Shown here piece by piece: positions 49,378 through 60,855 of a stretch of 64,000 nt of DNA. The notes beneath the pieces were generated by a model. It worked only from the letters and a program-made list of their open reading frames with translations, made no database searches and was not told the DNA's origin. This DNA is from Amanita rubescens (taxonomy: Eukaryota > Basidiomycota > Agaricomycetes > Agaricales > Amanitaceae): assembly GCA_015039365.1 (NCBI GenBank), contig WION01000103.1:94600-158599 (forward strand), read 5' to 3'. The position numbers and the translations under genes were made by a program. The stretch's first letter is position 1; every line of letters starts with the position of its first letter.

Positions 49378-52300
49378 ATGGATCCTCTTCAGACATCCAT
49401 ACCATCTACGGCTCCCATCGAGACAACACTTGTACCTACGACAGACGAGATTGCGGAGGAATGTCCGAGGTAATGTAGTTGCAGTCCCTGATGGAACCAA
49501 CTGAACGTAGTACAGATTCCGGATCCTTATCGTTGGTCGCGTAAGGCTTGTTACCGTTCCACCTACACGTTCAGTTCATGGATCCTATGATAGTCCGGCG
49601 TGGGGAAATCGTCGCTTATCAACGCTATATTCAAGGCTTCTCTAGCGGTATATCTTCTGTCACTGTTGCCAATCAACAACTTCGAACGAAATTTAGGATG
49701 TCCGACATTTCGAAGCAGGCACGGCCGATATCAACACAGGAATCACGTCGCCTCACAACAAGCACCTCGCCATCCATGACTCTGAAGGTTACGAGCCAGG
49801 AGATGAAGAAAAGTTCCGTATTTTGGAGAAATTTATCACAGAGCGGAGTCAGAAAGAAACCATTCGCGAGAGGCTTCACGCAATTTGGTGTGCTCATAGA
49901 TGATGCGAATCTGTCATTCTGATTCATGTTATTCGACAGGTTATGCATTACTGCACCTTACGTTGGTGGCCCAATATTCCAAGCATGGGACGAGAAGATT
50001 TTCAGGTTGAATCAGCGCAAAGGTGATTACTTGCGATCCTTATCCCGATTTTTGCTGATTGTGATAACAGTGCCGATAATCGTCGTTTATACAAAGTTTG
50101 ACCTTTTCATGGCGAACAGCCAGCGCAGGGGCAAAGGCAACACGGGGAAGGGTGATCTGGAGTCCGCAGAGAAGCATTTCTATGATAAGTATGGCCAGTT
50201 ATTCGCGAAATCTACGAAGAACATCGAGGGTCGGGTACCATACACTATTGTCTCAAGTGCGTTCGTGTTTCCAGTTGCTTAGTATTTACTCACATCTCCA
50301 TGCAGAATTTCAGCCCGATACCTTGCTACGACTCGTCGAAATAACGAGGGAAAATATACGCGCCGAGTCTACGACCTTATCGAGCGGGCTCGCGCCCGGT
50401 AGATGTCATTCCTTCGATGCAGTTCTTTCAATAATCAGTTGGCAGGGTCAGTTGAAGACTTTCTGGACGCAACACAGATTACCTTTGCGACGGCGCAGCG
50501 TGTCGATACGTCAGGTAAGATCGACGCGTCAATAAAGTAAGTATCTGTCTATAATAAGATAGACTGGGTGTCTTATTATTATCATAGAGTAGGGAAAAAG
50601 AGTAAATCGAACCCTCAGCCTTTTTTCAATGCCCTCACTACGATCCACAGAGTATTGGAGAGCAATAGCATCTGGGATACACTTCCTCAATTTTAGCCTG
50701 AAAAAGTGCTTAGACGTGATACACAAAGACCTCGTTGCCATTTGGAACATCCGGGATATGGAAGCGGTGCGTGCAAGAGAATACCTCAAATTCATTTTTG
50801 GATTCATCACATCTTGATAGTTCTTTCTCAGTGATGCATTTTATCGCCAGATGTTGATCTTTGTGGGTGAACTTGGTAATCAGGATCAGGGGAGTGACAG
50901 CCCACTGTGAGTGGATATGACACATCAACAACTAATTAAGATAATAATCAACGTAATCAACGAAAAGGATTATGATGGCGCCGGCGGGTCTAGCGAATTT
51001 GTGGGCCAGCGGTGTTTACAAAAGATGGTAAGCACGTGTGACTTTTTATTGCAACATATGTTCAATTTCTGACAGGCCCGAGCACGTCCGTTGTCTGATG
51101 GGTTATGTGGTGTATCTCACGCTCATCCTACAAGCCGTTTTCCTAGTTTCCCTTCAAGATCATTCCGAGGGCAAGGTTTCACTAGACCGCGTAAAGGAAG
51201 TCATTTACGAGTTTTATTTCTCGGAAAAGAAAAAACGTATTCATAATGCAATCCGGGATTTTCAGCCCTCGTTCACAAAGGGTGATGTGGTTGATAAGAT
51301 CGAGTCTCTGTTAAAGGAAAATGGGGTATGCAAATTATATCTTTACCTGAACTCATTACTGATCGCGCGCTTTCGACGATCCGCTATAGATGACGAAGAT
51401 TGACACACAATTTGACCTAAATAATAGACTAGTCCTTCCATCACTGCTCAGAATACTTAGGTTCGAAGTGGGTACTTTTGAACTATCATTGCACCGTCGC
51501 TAATGACCCCCAGCTAAGCTCTAATGGCCTGATAGTAAACCAGATTATCCTCGAGCTTACGCGCAAGCTATTTGAGTCACTATCCGATCCTCCAGACTAT
51601 GTCAGGGTCGCCTCCGAAACAAGGGACCAATTCGATGCCGAGATGTTAATTGATTTCAACCTCCTTGTACATATTACCTTTTTGCTCCTTTGTTTGACGT
51701 ACTTATTCCCCTTAGTTGCTCCGCACTGACAGCCTGTCAAAATGTGGCATTCAAGATGGCAACCGCAAAGCGAGGATGCTGATGTTCAAACTGGTAACCG
51801 AGAGAAACATTACACCAAGTTCTCTCTTTATTACAGACGTCAAGATCGATAACGAAGGTGCCATCAATATAGGAGGTTTTGGACGTGTATTCAAAGGCGA
51901 ATACAAAGGAAAGGCGGTTGCGCTGAAATTGATGGACAAAGGCCTCAAAGACGTGAGGGTTATACTTTTCTTTTTTCACAATCCTGATTCATTTGTTAAG
52001 GGCAAGTTCAATCAAAACCAAGATTTTGTTCTGGAAGTCCTAGCGCGGCAATCTCTCGCACACCGTTTCGTTCTCCCTTTATCCGGAATATTTTTAGACA
52101 GAAACCAGCCATTTTTCGTGTCGCCATACATGGAAACATCATTAACTCAGTGGCGAAGGACACAAACACGAGACGTTCCTGATATAAACAAGCTGGTAAG
52201 GCCCATCACTCCTTAGAACAATCAAAATGGGATCACTGACTTTCACTAGGTGCAGCAGGTGGCCGAGGGTGTTCGGTATATCCACTCGGAAGGAATTGTG

Positions 52301-52893
52301 CATGGCGATTTGCGCGGAGTGCGTATTTTGATACCATATCTTGGCCATTGTTTAAATCTTCACCCGCTAGGAAAATATCCTCCTCGACGCTAAGAACAAC
52401 TGCCAAATTGCTGCTGATGTCGGCTTAGCCCAACATTCGAATGCCATTGTTACGCTCTCCGCTGCAGCCTTTTTGTTCAATTACGCTGCCCCTGAACTGT
52501 TCGTCATGCAGTTCGAGAGCAATGAACGCAATGAGGATCATGAAGTTCGGCATGGAAGTAAGACTGTGCAAACGGACGTATATGCTTTTGGTTGCCTTTA
52601 TTATGCAGTAAGTCCCATGTGTTCTTCGATATATAAAACGCATTTAACAATGAGCTGGGCAGATATTCTATGATACCATTCCTTTTGTGGACAGAAATGA
52701 ATATCAAATCATGCGGCTTGTCACGGCGGGAGAACGCCCAGAGCGATTAGCAAGCCCGAAGATGGGAGAGGGTTTATGGAACCTCATCCACCGATGCTGG
52801 AGCGCCAATCCTCTTGATCGTCCCACAATGACAAATATAACCGAGGAATTGCCAACTACGCTTGCTCGAGATGGCCCACTGGGGCCCTCATAA
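49378..52893 (+). CDS. GTPase-TKL kinase fusion, copy 9 (DVG class)
   Basis: Starts MDPLQTSIPSTAPIE at 49378 and contains leader PTTDEIAEECPR. GTPase: SGVGKSSLINAIFKASLA, HDSEGYEPGD, TKFDLFMANS. The intron before VPIIVV has a GT donor. Near 50400 a segment after SSGLAPG fits only if spliced to SVEDFLDATQITFATAQRVD. Middle region: 14-base microexon near 50588, GYVVYLTLILQAVFLVSLQD. Kinase: NIGGFGRVFKG, VALKLM, HGDLRGENILLD, QIAADVGLAQ (DFG as DVG, with one extra residue before it), FNYAAPELFVMQ, an acidic stretch, TDVYAFGCLYYA, NPLDRPTMTNI, stop at 52893. Lys, Asp and Asn are kept. It is the last copy of the array in this window. Confidence 0.87.
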
Positions 52894-53475
52894 GCGAATA
52901 GACCGCAATTCTGATGTATCAAATGATGGAGAAATCGTGTATTACCGTGTATATGTAGCAGTATGAAAATGATATGTGGACTTGGGTTGTACTTATGTAT
53001 AAATGAAACCAAACTTACGTGGATCATGAGAAGCTACGCAACTGTCGACAACGATGAAGAGGGAACGCAAATTTATGGCTTACCGCGGCTGGTGAACCGC
53101 GCGATTTATCGATGGAATCGCCGCTTGCATGACCAAGCAGACCATAAGGAAGTGACTCATTTCATTCAAGCACTTCGTTGGCAGACGGTCAAGAAAGTCG
53201 CGGCGAATTCCGGGACAAATGGCAGCGCATAGCAGGAATCTGGACTCCTCCGCACCTCAAATTCATCGATTTTCTTGCTTGAGGAGTCTACAAGGCGAAC
53301 TTATCCGTATCTTGTTCAAGTCCTGCAATCGGGGAAGTGGATGAAGACTTCGTCTTGCAATGCGCAATTTGAGCCCTTGAGGTTCTCTGTCCATCAGAAC
53401 ATCTGTTCCTATATTCTGTAACGCAATGCCAATTTCATATTCGTAGAATATTCTGGCTTCCGTGGTTTAAGTGCC
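52894..53475. other. Intergenic with a short unassigned open frame
   Basis: A plus-strand frame from ATG 53026 to 53232 (68 codons; GLPRLVNRAIYRWNRRLHD, then HFIQALRWQTVKKVA) looks helical and basic. I cannot link it to a family or to further exons. Confidence 0.3.
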
Positions 53476-54767
53476 TCAAAGACCCTCTGGCACCAGATGA
53501 AACACGTCTACCAGGGTTCCATTGCTGCCGAGGGCGGCTTGTATAAATGCAACGTCTCGTAAGGCACCAACGGGTTCCCCTATACCCATGGTATCGGTTC
53601 CAGCTATTCCGTCGCAGAAGCTCGCCAACTCCGCCTGAACCCCTATCAAAGGCTTTCCGATGATTTCTTCCACATTCTTCGGTCGCGATACAGTTTTCAC
53701 TATAACAATAGCGTTATCGACGCTAATAGATATCCAGCCATCCGTTCCGCTGATGACAAAAGTGTCTGATGAGGACCGCGATTTCGTTGGCCAAGCCCAT
53801 GTCATATCCACAATACCATGAATTTGCTTGCCTGCGCGTACGACAGCGTGCACCGAATCGCAAGGCGCAAGGTATTCTTTGCTCAACGAAGCAAAGCCCG
53901 TTAAATGTGTGATTGGTTCTGGGAGCAAAAGACGAAGAACGGCGATAAAGTGCTGTATCAAGTACGTAAATTATACCGCAATGAGAGAAATAGAAACCTA
54001 CCACACCACCATCAAGCTATGTATAGATTGTCAGTTGACTTCGCCTGGTAAAATTAGCACTCACTATGAATCCCCCTTGATACTAAAGCCTCGTCAGTGA
54101 TATGTCTACCGTAAGGCGAATGAAGACTAACATCAGGGACCGTGCGCCAAGCTGTCTTGTACCACTTTGACTCTTGGTCAATGAAATTTTCGACCACTGC
54201 TCTGAATTGTAACACTCTTCCAATCTTGCCCGCGCGAATGGCTTCCGCCGCCGCGCGAAACCCAGGCTCAGCCTCAAAATTTTCAGCCACCCTCCAAATC
54301 AAGCCCTTGTGTTTATATTTTTCTTTGTACGTTCTGATCAAAGAGATGCCCGCTTGCACGTCAGCAGCGACAGGTTTCTCGCTCAAAACGTGTTTGCCGG
54401 CGTGCAGAGCTTTCAAGATTATGCTCGGTTGCAGTGTGATCGGCAGAACCACGATTACAGCGTCGATGTCGGGTCTGGCGAGAAGAACGTCCAGATCTGA
54501 CGACTTGTCGTCATCGTGATAGACTTTGGGCGACGAAGTCAGCCTTAGGACATCGACGGCGACATCTGCGGTTTGCCGAGCACTGCGTTCGGATCGGGAA
54601 TATACTGCTTTAAGGATAGGCGCTGAATCACCTAAAGCGGCGAGGGCTGGAATATATGCTGGTGATTCTACTGGTGAGTATTCGACGTAGTGCTGCTGAG
54701 TACGATTCTAACCTTCTTTGACGAAAATCCCTGCGCCAATGATTGCAATGTTAATAGGCGATGGCAT
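53476..54767 (-). CDS. Gfo/Idh/MocA-family NAD(P)-dependent oxidoreductase
   Basis: Starts MPSPINIAIIGAGIFVKE at 54767, with a Rossmann GxGxxx nucleotide motif at the very N-terminus. Further motifs: SPAYIPALAALGD, DIDAVIVVLPITLQPSIIL, ALHAGKHVLSEKPVA (the EKP motif of the family), then AENFEAEPGF and IGRVLQFRAVVENF. The conserved C-domain motif is split over tiny exons: YQGGFI (18 bases, 54065-54082) and LDGGV (15 bases, 54002-54016), joined to HFIAVLRLLLPEPITHL. The tail ends LVDVFHLVPEGL at 53476. These proteins oxidise or reduce sugars and similar polyols; the substrate cannot be read here. About 390 residues, a normal length. It lies just outside the kinase array and seems unrelated to it. 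Confidence 0.88.
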
Positions 54768-56301
54768 AGCGTCGTGGGGGGTTGTTTGCACGGCCGACGT
54801 GACTTTATTATCGGCGGCATGAATGCGACAAATGCCAATCTACTGGAAGAACTTTATCGGGAACGGAAGTCACGAGTGGCATGGTGTCACGTAGAATCCC
54901 AACTATTTTTAAACTGCACGCGCTCACCGCTTTCAAAATTTCACGTGTAACGTCCTGTTCGCTCTACGTCGGACCAAAGGAGGTACAGGCTTCCGTCACA
55001 AGTATTTTTGGCATGGATTTCTCAGCTTTACAGCTTGGACCCACTTATAGAGATCCCGCGAATCACGCAATCTTATCAATTCCGATGTAGCCATCGCACC
55101 CGCTATGTACCCGCCAGAATGAGAAGGATTTCTAACTGTCAAATTTCCAAGTGATGCAGGCAATATATAACGTTCTAATTTGAAACGCTTGACGTGACCT
55201 TCAAAACGATAACAGCTTGGGCCGCAACTCGGTTCGTAAACTGCTAATGCTATTCAATCATTGGCTTAATTATTGGATCTTAGTGTGCTGTACCCCGCTT
55301 AGTACAGAAGTGTGACGGATGCAAGCAACACACACTTGTTGCACTGCTCGTAGTCTATGCTTGACAATCCCTTTATTTTACATCTTTGAAGTTGCTCGAC
55401 GATTTCTAGAAGATGCGATTACCCCGATCTCTATGATTCTTAGCATATAATAAGCTCAACTTATCTGTTGTAATCGCATGTTTCATTGTTTGAGTGTGGC
55501 TGGGAAGATTGATCCCTGATTTTGCCTCGTTTAGCTTTCCGGGATATCGATTAGATTTGCCGTCGAGAATGATAAGTTGCTTGAACAAACCCATGGCATA
55601 ACCAAGAGTGTATTACTAAAACCATACCTGTGTTCTGCCGCCGAAGGAAAAGTTGACATATTAGAACCTATTTTCACGGAGTGTCCGTTCCCGCGTGGGT
55701 AGCCAGGTGCTTTTATAGGCGTCGTTGACAATTTTACATTGCTATGGCACGAACAGGTGAGAATCCCGAACGATGCAACACAGGGCTGATGGTTATGCAA
55801 CGCGTTTTGGAGTCATGTTCGTGTACTGAGACACAAGCACGATATTCAAAGTATAACAACACCCTTGGCCAGGTCGAAAGAATTATATATATATTTCTCT
55901 GGCTGAAGGGACAGGTGAAAAAACGTGGATAGGGCCACACCCGGGATTGGGTAGTGGTTAGGAGTCCCGAACGTCTTCTCTTACAACTCGTAGCTTCTCT
56001 CGTGCTAGACTAGTGCATCTTATTGGCTTCCAAATGATATCATTGCGCACCCTGGTGCGAATGTCCTGTTTACGTGAGTTGGAGGCTCAGAGGTATCGGG
56101 GGTCCCGGAATTGACAATTCCATTTCGGGACTTTTGGTAGGACCTTCCGTCACTTTTGCATCACTGGGAAGCGATCCATGAAACTTGCTGCTCACTGCAG
56201 CCGCAGACAATGGCAACCACCGTTTCCACATTCCAGGATGATACCAGAGTGCAAGAGGTGATTCCTTCGGTTTTCCCACCTACAATGTGAAGAGCTCTCA
56301 G
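54768..56301. other. Intergenic between divergent oxidoreductase and ERT1-like genes
   Basis: 1.5 kb. Minus-strand open frames (55406-55594, 55531-55800) and plus-strand ones show no motif. I see no gene I can support. Confidence 0.45.
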
Positions 56302-58207
56302 ATGCACATTCAGGACTCCCTTCAACAAGGATCATCTTCACAAAGTACTCCCCGAAGTAATACTGCAGAAGAAGATACTGGAAAAAAGAAAAAGACAACA
56401 AAGAGGAGGAAAGTTAACCACGCATGTCTCTATTGTAGGAGGAGCCACATGACATGTGACGAGGGTAGGCCCTGTCAACGGTGGTACGCCCTCATGATTC
56501 CATGCCGATTCCGGACAATCTTCCTAACTAGTTCATATTTCTCAGCATAAAACGTGAAATTGGCCATCTTTGCCATGATGAGAGGAGGCCAAAGCCAGCT
56601 CAAAAAAGTGTTCCAACCACGCCGACGACGAGTAATAATGCCGACCTCTCGCGTACGTATGCGCCAGGTAACCAATACCAACTCTAGTATTACCATTTCT
56701 AACAAGGATGGTGATACAGTAACGGTGTATCAGAACTCGCAAATTCCAAGTGCCCCGCCAGCATGGCCTGCGGGCGTCCCACCGCAAAACACCAACTTCT
56801 TGTATCCGCCAGAAACTCTTGGAAATGAGTTTTCAGTGCTAAGGTACGTGGTTCCTATTTCTCCGGGCTGTCGATGTGCTAAAACCGTGGACGAACAGCG
56901 ATTTTTTGGACACGCTCGACGAAGGCACATTTTTTACACCCCCTGCGACGGTTACGCCGTCCTTGATGTCGTCTGCTTCTTTTACCAGTGCAAGCCCAGC
57001 TGCAGCCCCGCCGACGACCAACATATTTCCATCAACGAACCCAGGGCGATCCACGTATGCTGATGCAAGTCAGGCATGCGATGCATCACCAACAGCCCTT
57101 GGTCCTGAGGATTCCGCCACGTCACCAACTGAGCCACATTCAGAAGCATCTCCCCCTTTAACTGGGAATGCACCTCCGATCCTACCCTCCGCAACAAAGG
57201 CTGAACAATTCTTACTAACGGCTGCAGACCAAGAAGATGGACCACGAGTCGAACGACTGAACCGAGTTATCAAGAGCAAGTACGAGGCAGGTCTTCTGAA
57301 GCCGTACAACTATGTCAAGGGATACCAGAGATTATCGAGGTGGATGGACCGCAAGTGCGTGGATATTTTTAACTGAACGTGTTTTGAATCTAATCTCTGT
57401 TTGCTCAAGTGTGTCACAAGAGTCTAAGCAGCAAATTTTGCAGCCTCTTTCCGTGCTGAGGCCGAAGTTCAGGGTAAGAAAAGCTTTTTCATCTTAACGA
57501 TGGAATTCTGAATCCCAATTTACCAGGCGATCGCTCAGTCACTAAGAGATTTGGTAAGTAATAATGACTTGATGTGTTCCCGTGAAGGGAACTGCTCTTT
57601 CCCCTTTCGCACCCATCTCATATCTAACTGCGTCACAGGACTTGGTATTTATCGAAGAGGAATTTGAACGAATGCTACTTGTTTATGACCGTGTTTTCTC
57701 TGCTATGGGTGTACCAGCGTGTCTTTGGAGACGGACTGGGGAAATATACAAAGGCAATAGACAATTTTCCGAATTGGTTGGGATAGATGGTATCATGCTA
57801 CGAGACGTACGTATCCCTTCCCTTCCCAGCGCCCTACGCTTATTTGTGTACAGGGTCGAGTCTGTATATACGAATTAATGGCTGAAGAGTCTGCCGTTAA
57901 CTACTGGGAGGTGAGTTCCGAGAATACTGAAAATTGTTATGTGACACGTAAACATGGTCAGAAATACGGCAACGTCGCGTTCGACTCTGCACAAAAAGCA
58001 GTTCTTACTTCCTGCGTGCTGCGCTATAAGCCAATCTTCAATACCGGATCTATAAACTCAAACTCAGCTACAGCAAAAGCTTCGGATGCGCAACAAGCAG
58101 ACGTCCCAACGGAAGAAGGGTTTGTCAACTGCTGCTTTTCCTTCACGATACAAAGGGACAAGTGGGGAATACCCAGTATGATTGTTGGTAACTTTATAAA
58201 ATGCTGA
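56302..58207 (+). CDS. ERT1-like: ERT1/AcuK-type Zn2Cys6 transcription factor with PAS domain
   Basis: Starts MHIQDSLQQGSSSQS at ATG 56302. A zinc cluster follows a basic run (KKKKTTKRRKVNH): Cys42, 45, 52, 58, 61 and 70, with the fifth Cys codon split by the intron 56484-56545 (CQRC then IKREIGHLC). A Pro/Ser-rich stretch follows, then LGNEFSVL joined to SDFLDTLDEGTFFTPP, KSKYEAGLLKPYNYVKGYQR, and a PAS-like segment EEEFERMLLVYDRVF, GVPACLWRRTGEIYKGNRQF. The end is KWGIPSMIVGNFIKC. This order is typical of the fungal ERT1 family, regulators of gluconeogenesis and non-fermentable carbon use, acting in the nucleus. About 8 exons; the intron between YAP and VTVYQNSQ and several later borders are inferred from frame continuity. 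Confidence 0.85.
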
Positions 58208-59888
58208 TATTTGTGGCCGGATATGTTGTAATCACTGTTGTGTGTTTTTATACTTATACCGTGACGTATATTGTTATGAGTCTTATCTTCATCTGGATCT
58301 CAAGACGTAGAATAAACATGTAAGATGAGCTGTCTGTCCATCGGTCGTCTGGTCGAGCGTAAAAAGCTTCACCTGAACAGAGGAAAAGAAGTGACATGTG
58401 TCTTGATTGACCCTGCGTGCTGTATTGTACGCCAGGTATTTAAATCTTGTCTTCTTGCAGGTGTATGACGTTTTTCAGTTCTCACAACCTTAATAAGGTA
58501 AAGTAAGGTACGGCCAGAAAGAGCGTAAGGAAGGTCAACCGGGACAAGAAAGAGTTCTAGAATGAACCGCGCGGCGGCATCAGATTCAGAATAGACTATT
58601 GATAGTTACTTTTTACCGGATCATGAACTAATCGGCCACTGATGCAGGGAAATGAGTGTGGGGTATACATATTTCCATGAGGCAAGGTGCAACCGTGACT
58701 ACGTCTCCGGCGGAACATTCGAGTTCGACAAGTTGGGATTAGTAGGCAATTGCCGAATGACGTTCCTCGTGACGACGCACAAATCTCGCGCTGAGATCAC
58801 CAGCCTGAATTCGTACGCCTGGCGGCAAATTTGATGACAGTGACTGAGCATGGTACCAGTGTTGGTGATCGTTTGGACTTGAAGAAGTATGATCACACGA
58901 CCCAGTAGGAATGTGAGACTGAACTTCCTGTTATAGGCTTAGCATGATACCACACCGTCCCAGATTCACTGCTTCCCGAACATCGATTTATTTAGTGTCT
59001 GGACTGGCATATACCACCCATTTCATTGAAAGGTGTGATACGTCTTGCGCACTAGAGCATCTGTAATATGATCCTGAATCACGCAGAGGTTGAACTACGA
59101 ATTCCTGGATCCAACAACTGGACTCATGGCTGCAACACTTACTAAAAGTCTGAAACGCATCATGACAATCCATCGTTCTCACAGAAGAAATTGGTACTGA
59201 CATGCAGTGCCGCATATAAAGATGAGATATGTCTCCCCGGAAGCGAATCTCTCCAAACGTGGGTCATTTCTGGTGAAGTATTAGTATATCGGTCCTTCAC
59301 TACGGCCAAAATCCTGGATATGACGCATTTAATTCCTTTCCACGTCTCTACCATTGTCTTCATGCGTAAATAACGCGTAATTGGACATCGGCGCACCCAG
59401 GTTTATGCCATGCACTACAGGCATGTGGCCTATTACATCATGCGGCATTTGCCATTGCTTCTATGCTTCGTGTTATGCGTGCGACAGCACTTACCACTAG
59501 TAGAGGAGCTCCTCTGGGCTCCGAAATTATCGCTCCATTGTCGGCAACTATGAAAGCCTTTCCGGGGACGCAGTGACGTCTACCAGCATCTGCACCACAT
59601 GCTGCGCTAGAATAGGCGAAGAAATCGATGCTGTTATATCTCAGCGTCCTAAAAGGAGTCCCTTCACGCTATCGTTACGCACAAGAACGGCGAAGTCTAT
59701 GAAAAACTGGCGCATTCCGCGGAGCGCTTGATCTTTGTGTATTTCGGAAATACTCCAAGCTTCTCGACGCCACATTTGACTGATAGCCTCGCTTCGATTT
59801 CTCTGCTGTGCTGAACACGAGGATAATACTGGTTATTTCAGATGCAGACTACCCGTATACATGATGACGACCGCTACTCGATCGAAAT
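58208..59888. other. Intergenic, no recognised gene
   Basis: Open stretches occur on both strands (for example 58652-58834 plus, and a minus segment with GKAFIVADNGAI near 59540), but none has an identifiable domain or coherent splice model. Decayed sequence or a fast-evolving small gene are both possible. Confidence 0.4.
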
Positions 59889-60668
59889 TTACATTCTACC
59901 CTCGCGACCCTCGCGGAAGCGCCTTTCAGCTTCCTCAAAGTTGATGCACTTCCAAATGCTCTCAAGATACTAGATTATCGAGTCATCAGTGCAAGAAAGA
60001 GATACGAATCTCGGCGACTGACGTTATCCTTGACGTTGTGGTATTGGAGATAGTAAGCGTGCTCCCACATATCGATTCCAATGATCGGGATGTGACTCAA
60101 GAGGGGATCTTGGTCACGAGTAGTCGCCATCTCCAAACGCTTCGTAGCGGGGTTTAAGCCCTGTAGTGCCACGGAGATTAACTTAATCCTGTCGCGCAGT
60201 GGAACAGACTTACGACCCAGCCCCAGCCGACGCCATGCATTTCACACATCATCTTATTGAATTCCTTCTTCATCTTGTCCAGGCCGCCGAAGCATTCGTT
60301 GATGCTGTCCTTAAGGGGACCATCTTTCAGGACACCGCCATTTCCTTTACGCTCAGAAGAAGGGGGAGCGAGATTCCTCCAGAAAAGGGAGTGATTAATG
60401 TGACCTGTCCATGGAGCTAATTAGTTTGAAAGACATGAACGTTAAAGAAACACGTGCCTCCACCGTTAAACTTGATGGCGGATTGGAGAGCAATACGCTC
60501 CCTGGGGGTCGATGCCTTGGCGTAGGCGGCTTCAGCGGCATTGAGCGCGTCAACATATGCCCGGTGATGCTTGTCGTGATGAAGCCTCATGGTTTGCTCC
60601 GAGATACAAGGCTCGAGGGCCTTGTAGTCGTAGGGAAGGTCAGGCAAATTGTGAGGCATCTTGGACAA
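59889..60668 (-). CDS. SOD2-like: Manganese/iron superoxide dismutase, probably cytosolic
   Basis: Four exons. Starts [20 protein letters not shown] at 60668, with no mitochondrial presequence, so a cytosolic MnSOD is likely. Metal ligands are visible: the first His of [11 protein letters not shown] (His30), His in [11 protein letters not shown], and Asp and His in [12 protein letters not shown]. It ends [18 protein letters not shown] plus a short basic tail, stop at 59889. The first intron (60405-60457) only keeps the GGGHINHS frame if its donor is GC (AG|GCACGT), a GC-AG intron. The enzyme converts superoxide to peroxide. Length, about 210 residues, is normal. The usual His after LEP is Cys here (LEPCISEQ). 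Confidence 0.92.
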
Positions 60669-60687
60669 TAATCGATGATAGGCAAGG

Positions 60688-60855
60688 ATGTTGGTGTTCG
60701 TCGAGCCATCTGACGACGGGCTTTTAACACTCGCTCAGACCTTCACGCTTCACGATGTCCGAGACTACCCCAAGACATACGCGCTGAAAGTCCCAGCTCG
60801 GAACTTGTCAGTTGTGCGCATTGATCTCCCGCCTCCGCCACTCAGAAAGGCCTAG
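60688..60855 (+). other. Short coding-like open frame, unidentified
   Basis: Starts ATG at 60688, only 19 bases from the opposing superoxide dismutase ATG, and runs 55 codons ([19 protein letters not shown], then LHDVRDYPKTYALKVPAR, ending in PPPPLRKA). The amino-acid text looks real rather than random. A second coding-like open stretch follows at about 60926-61146 (VTDIPYLSKFHDVFLEVSTF). They may be exons of one gene or remnants of a broken one. No family recognised. Confidence 0.35.

Noticed and set aside
1..52893. Transposon-driven amplification of the array
   Set aside because: No transposase, reverse transcriptase, terminal inverted repeats or long terminal repeats were seen near the copies.
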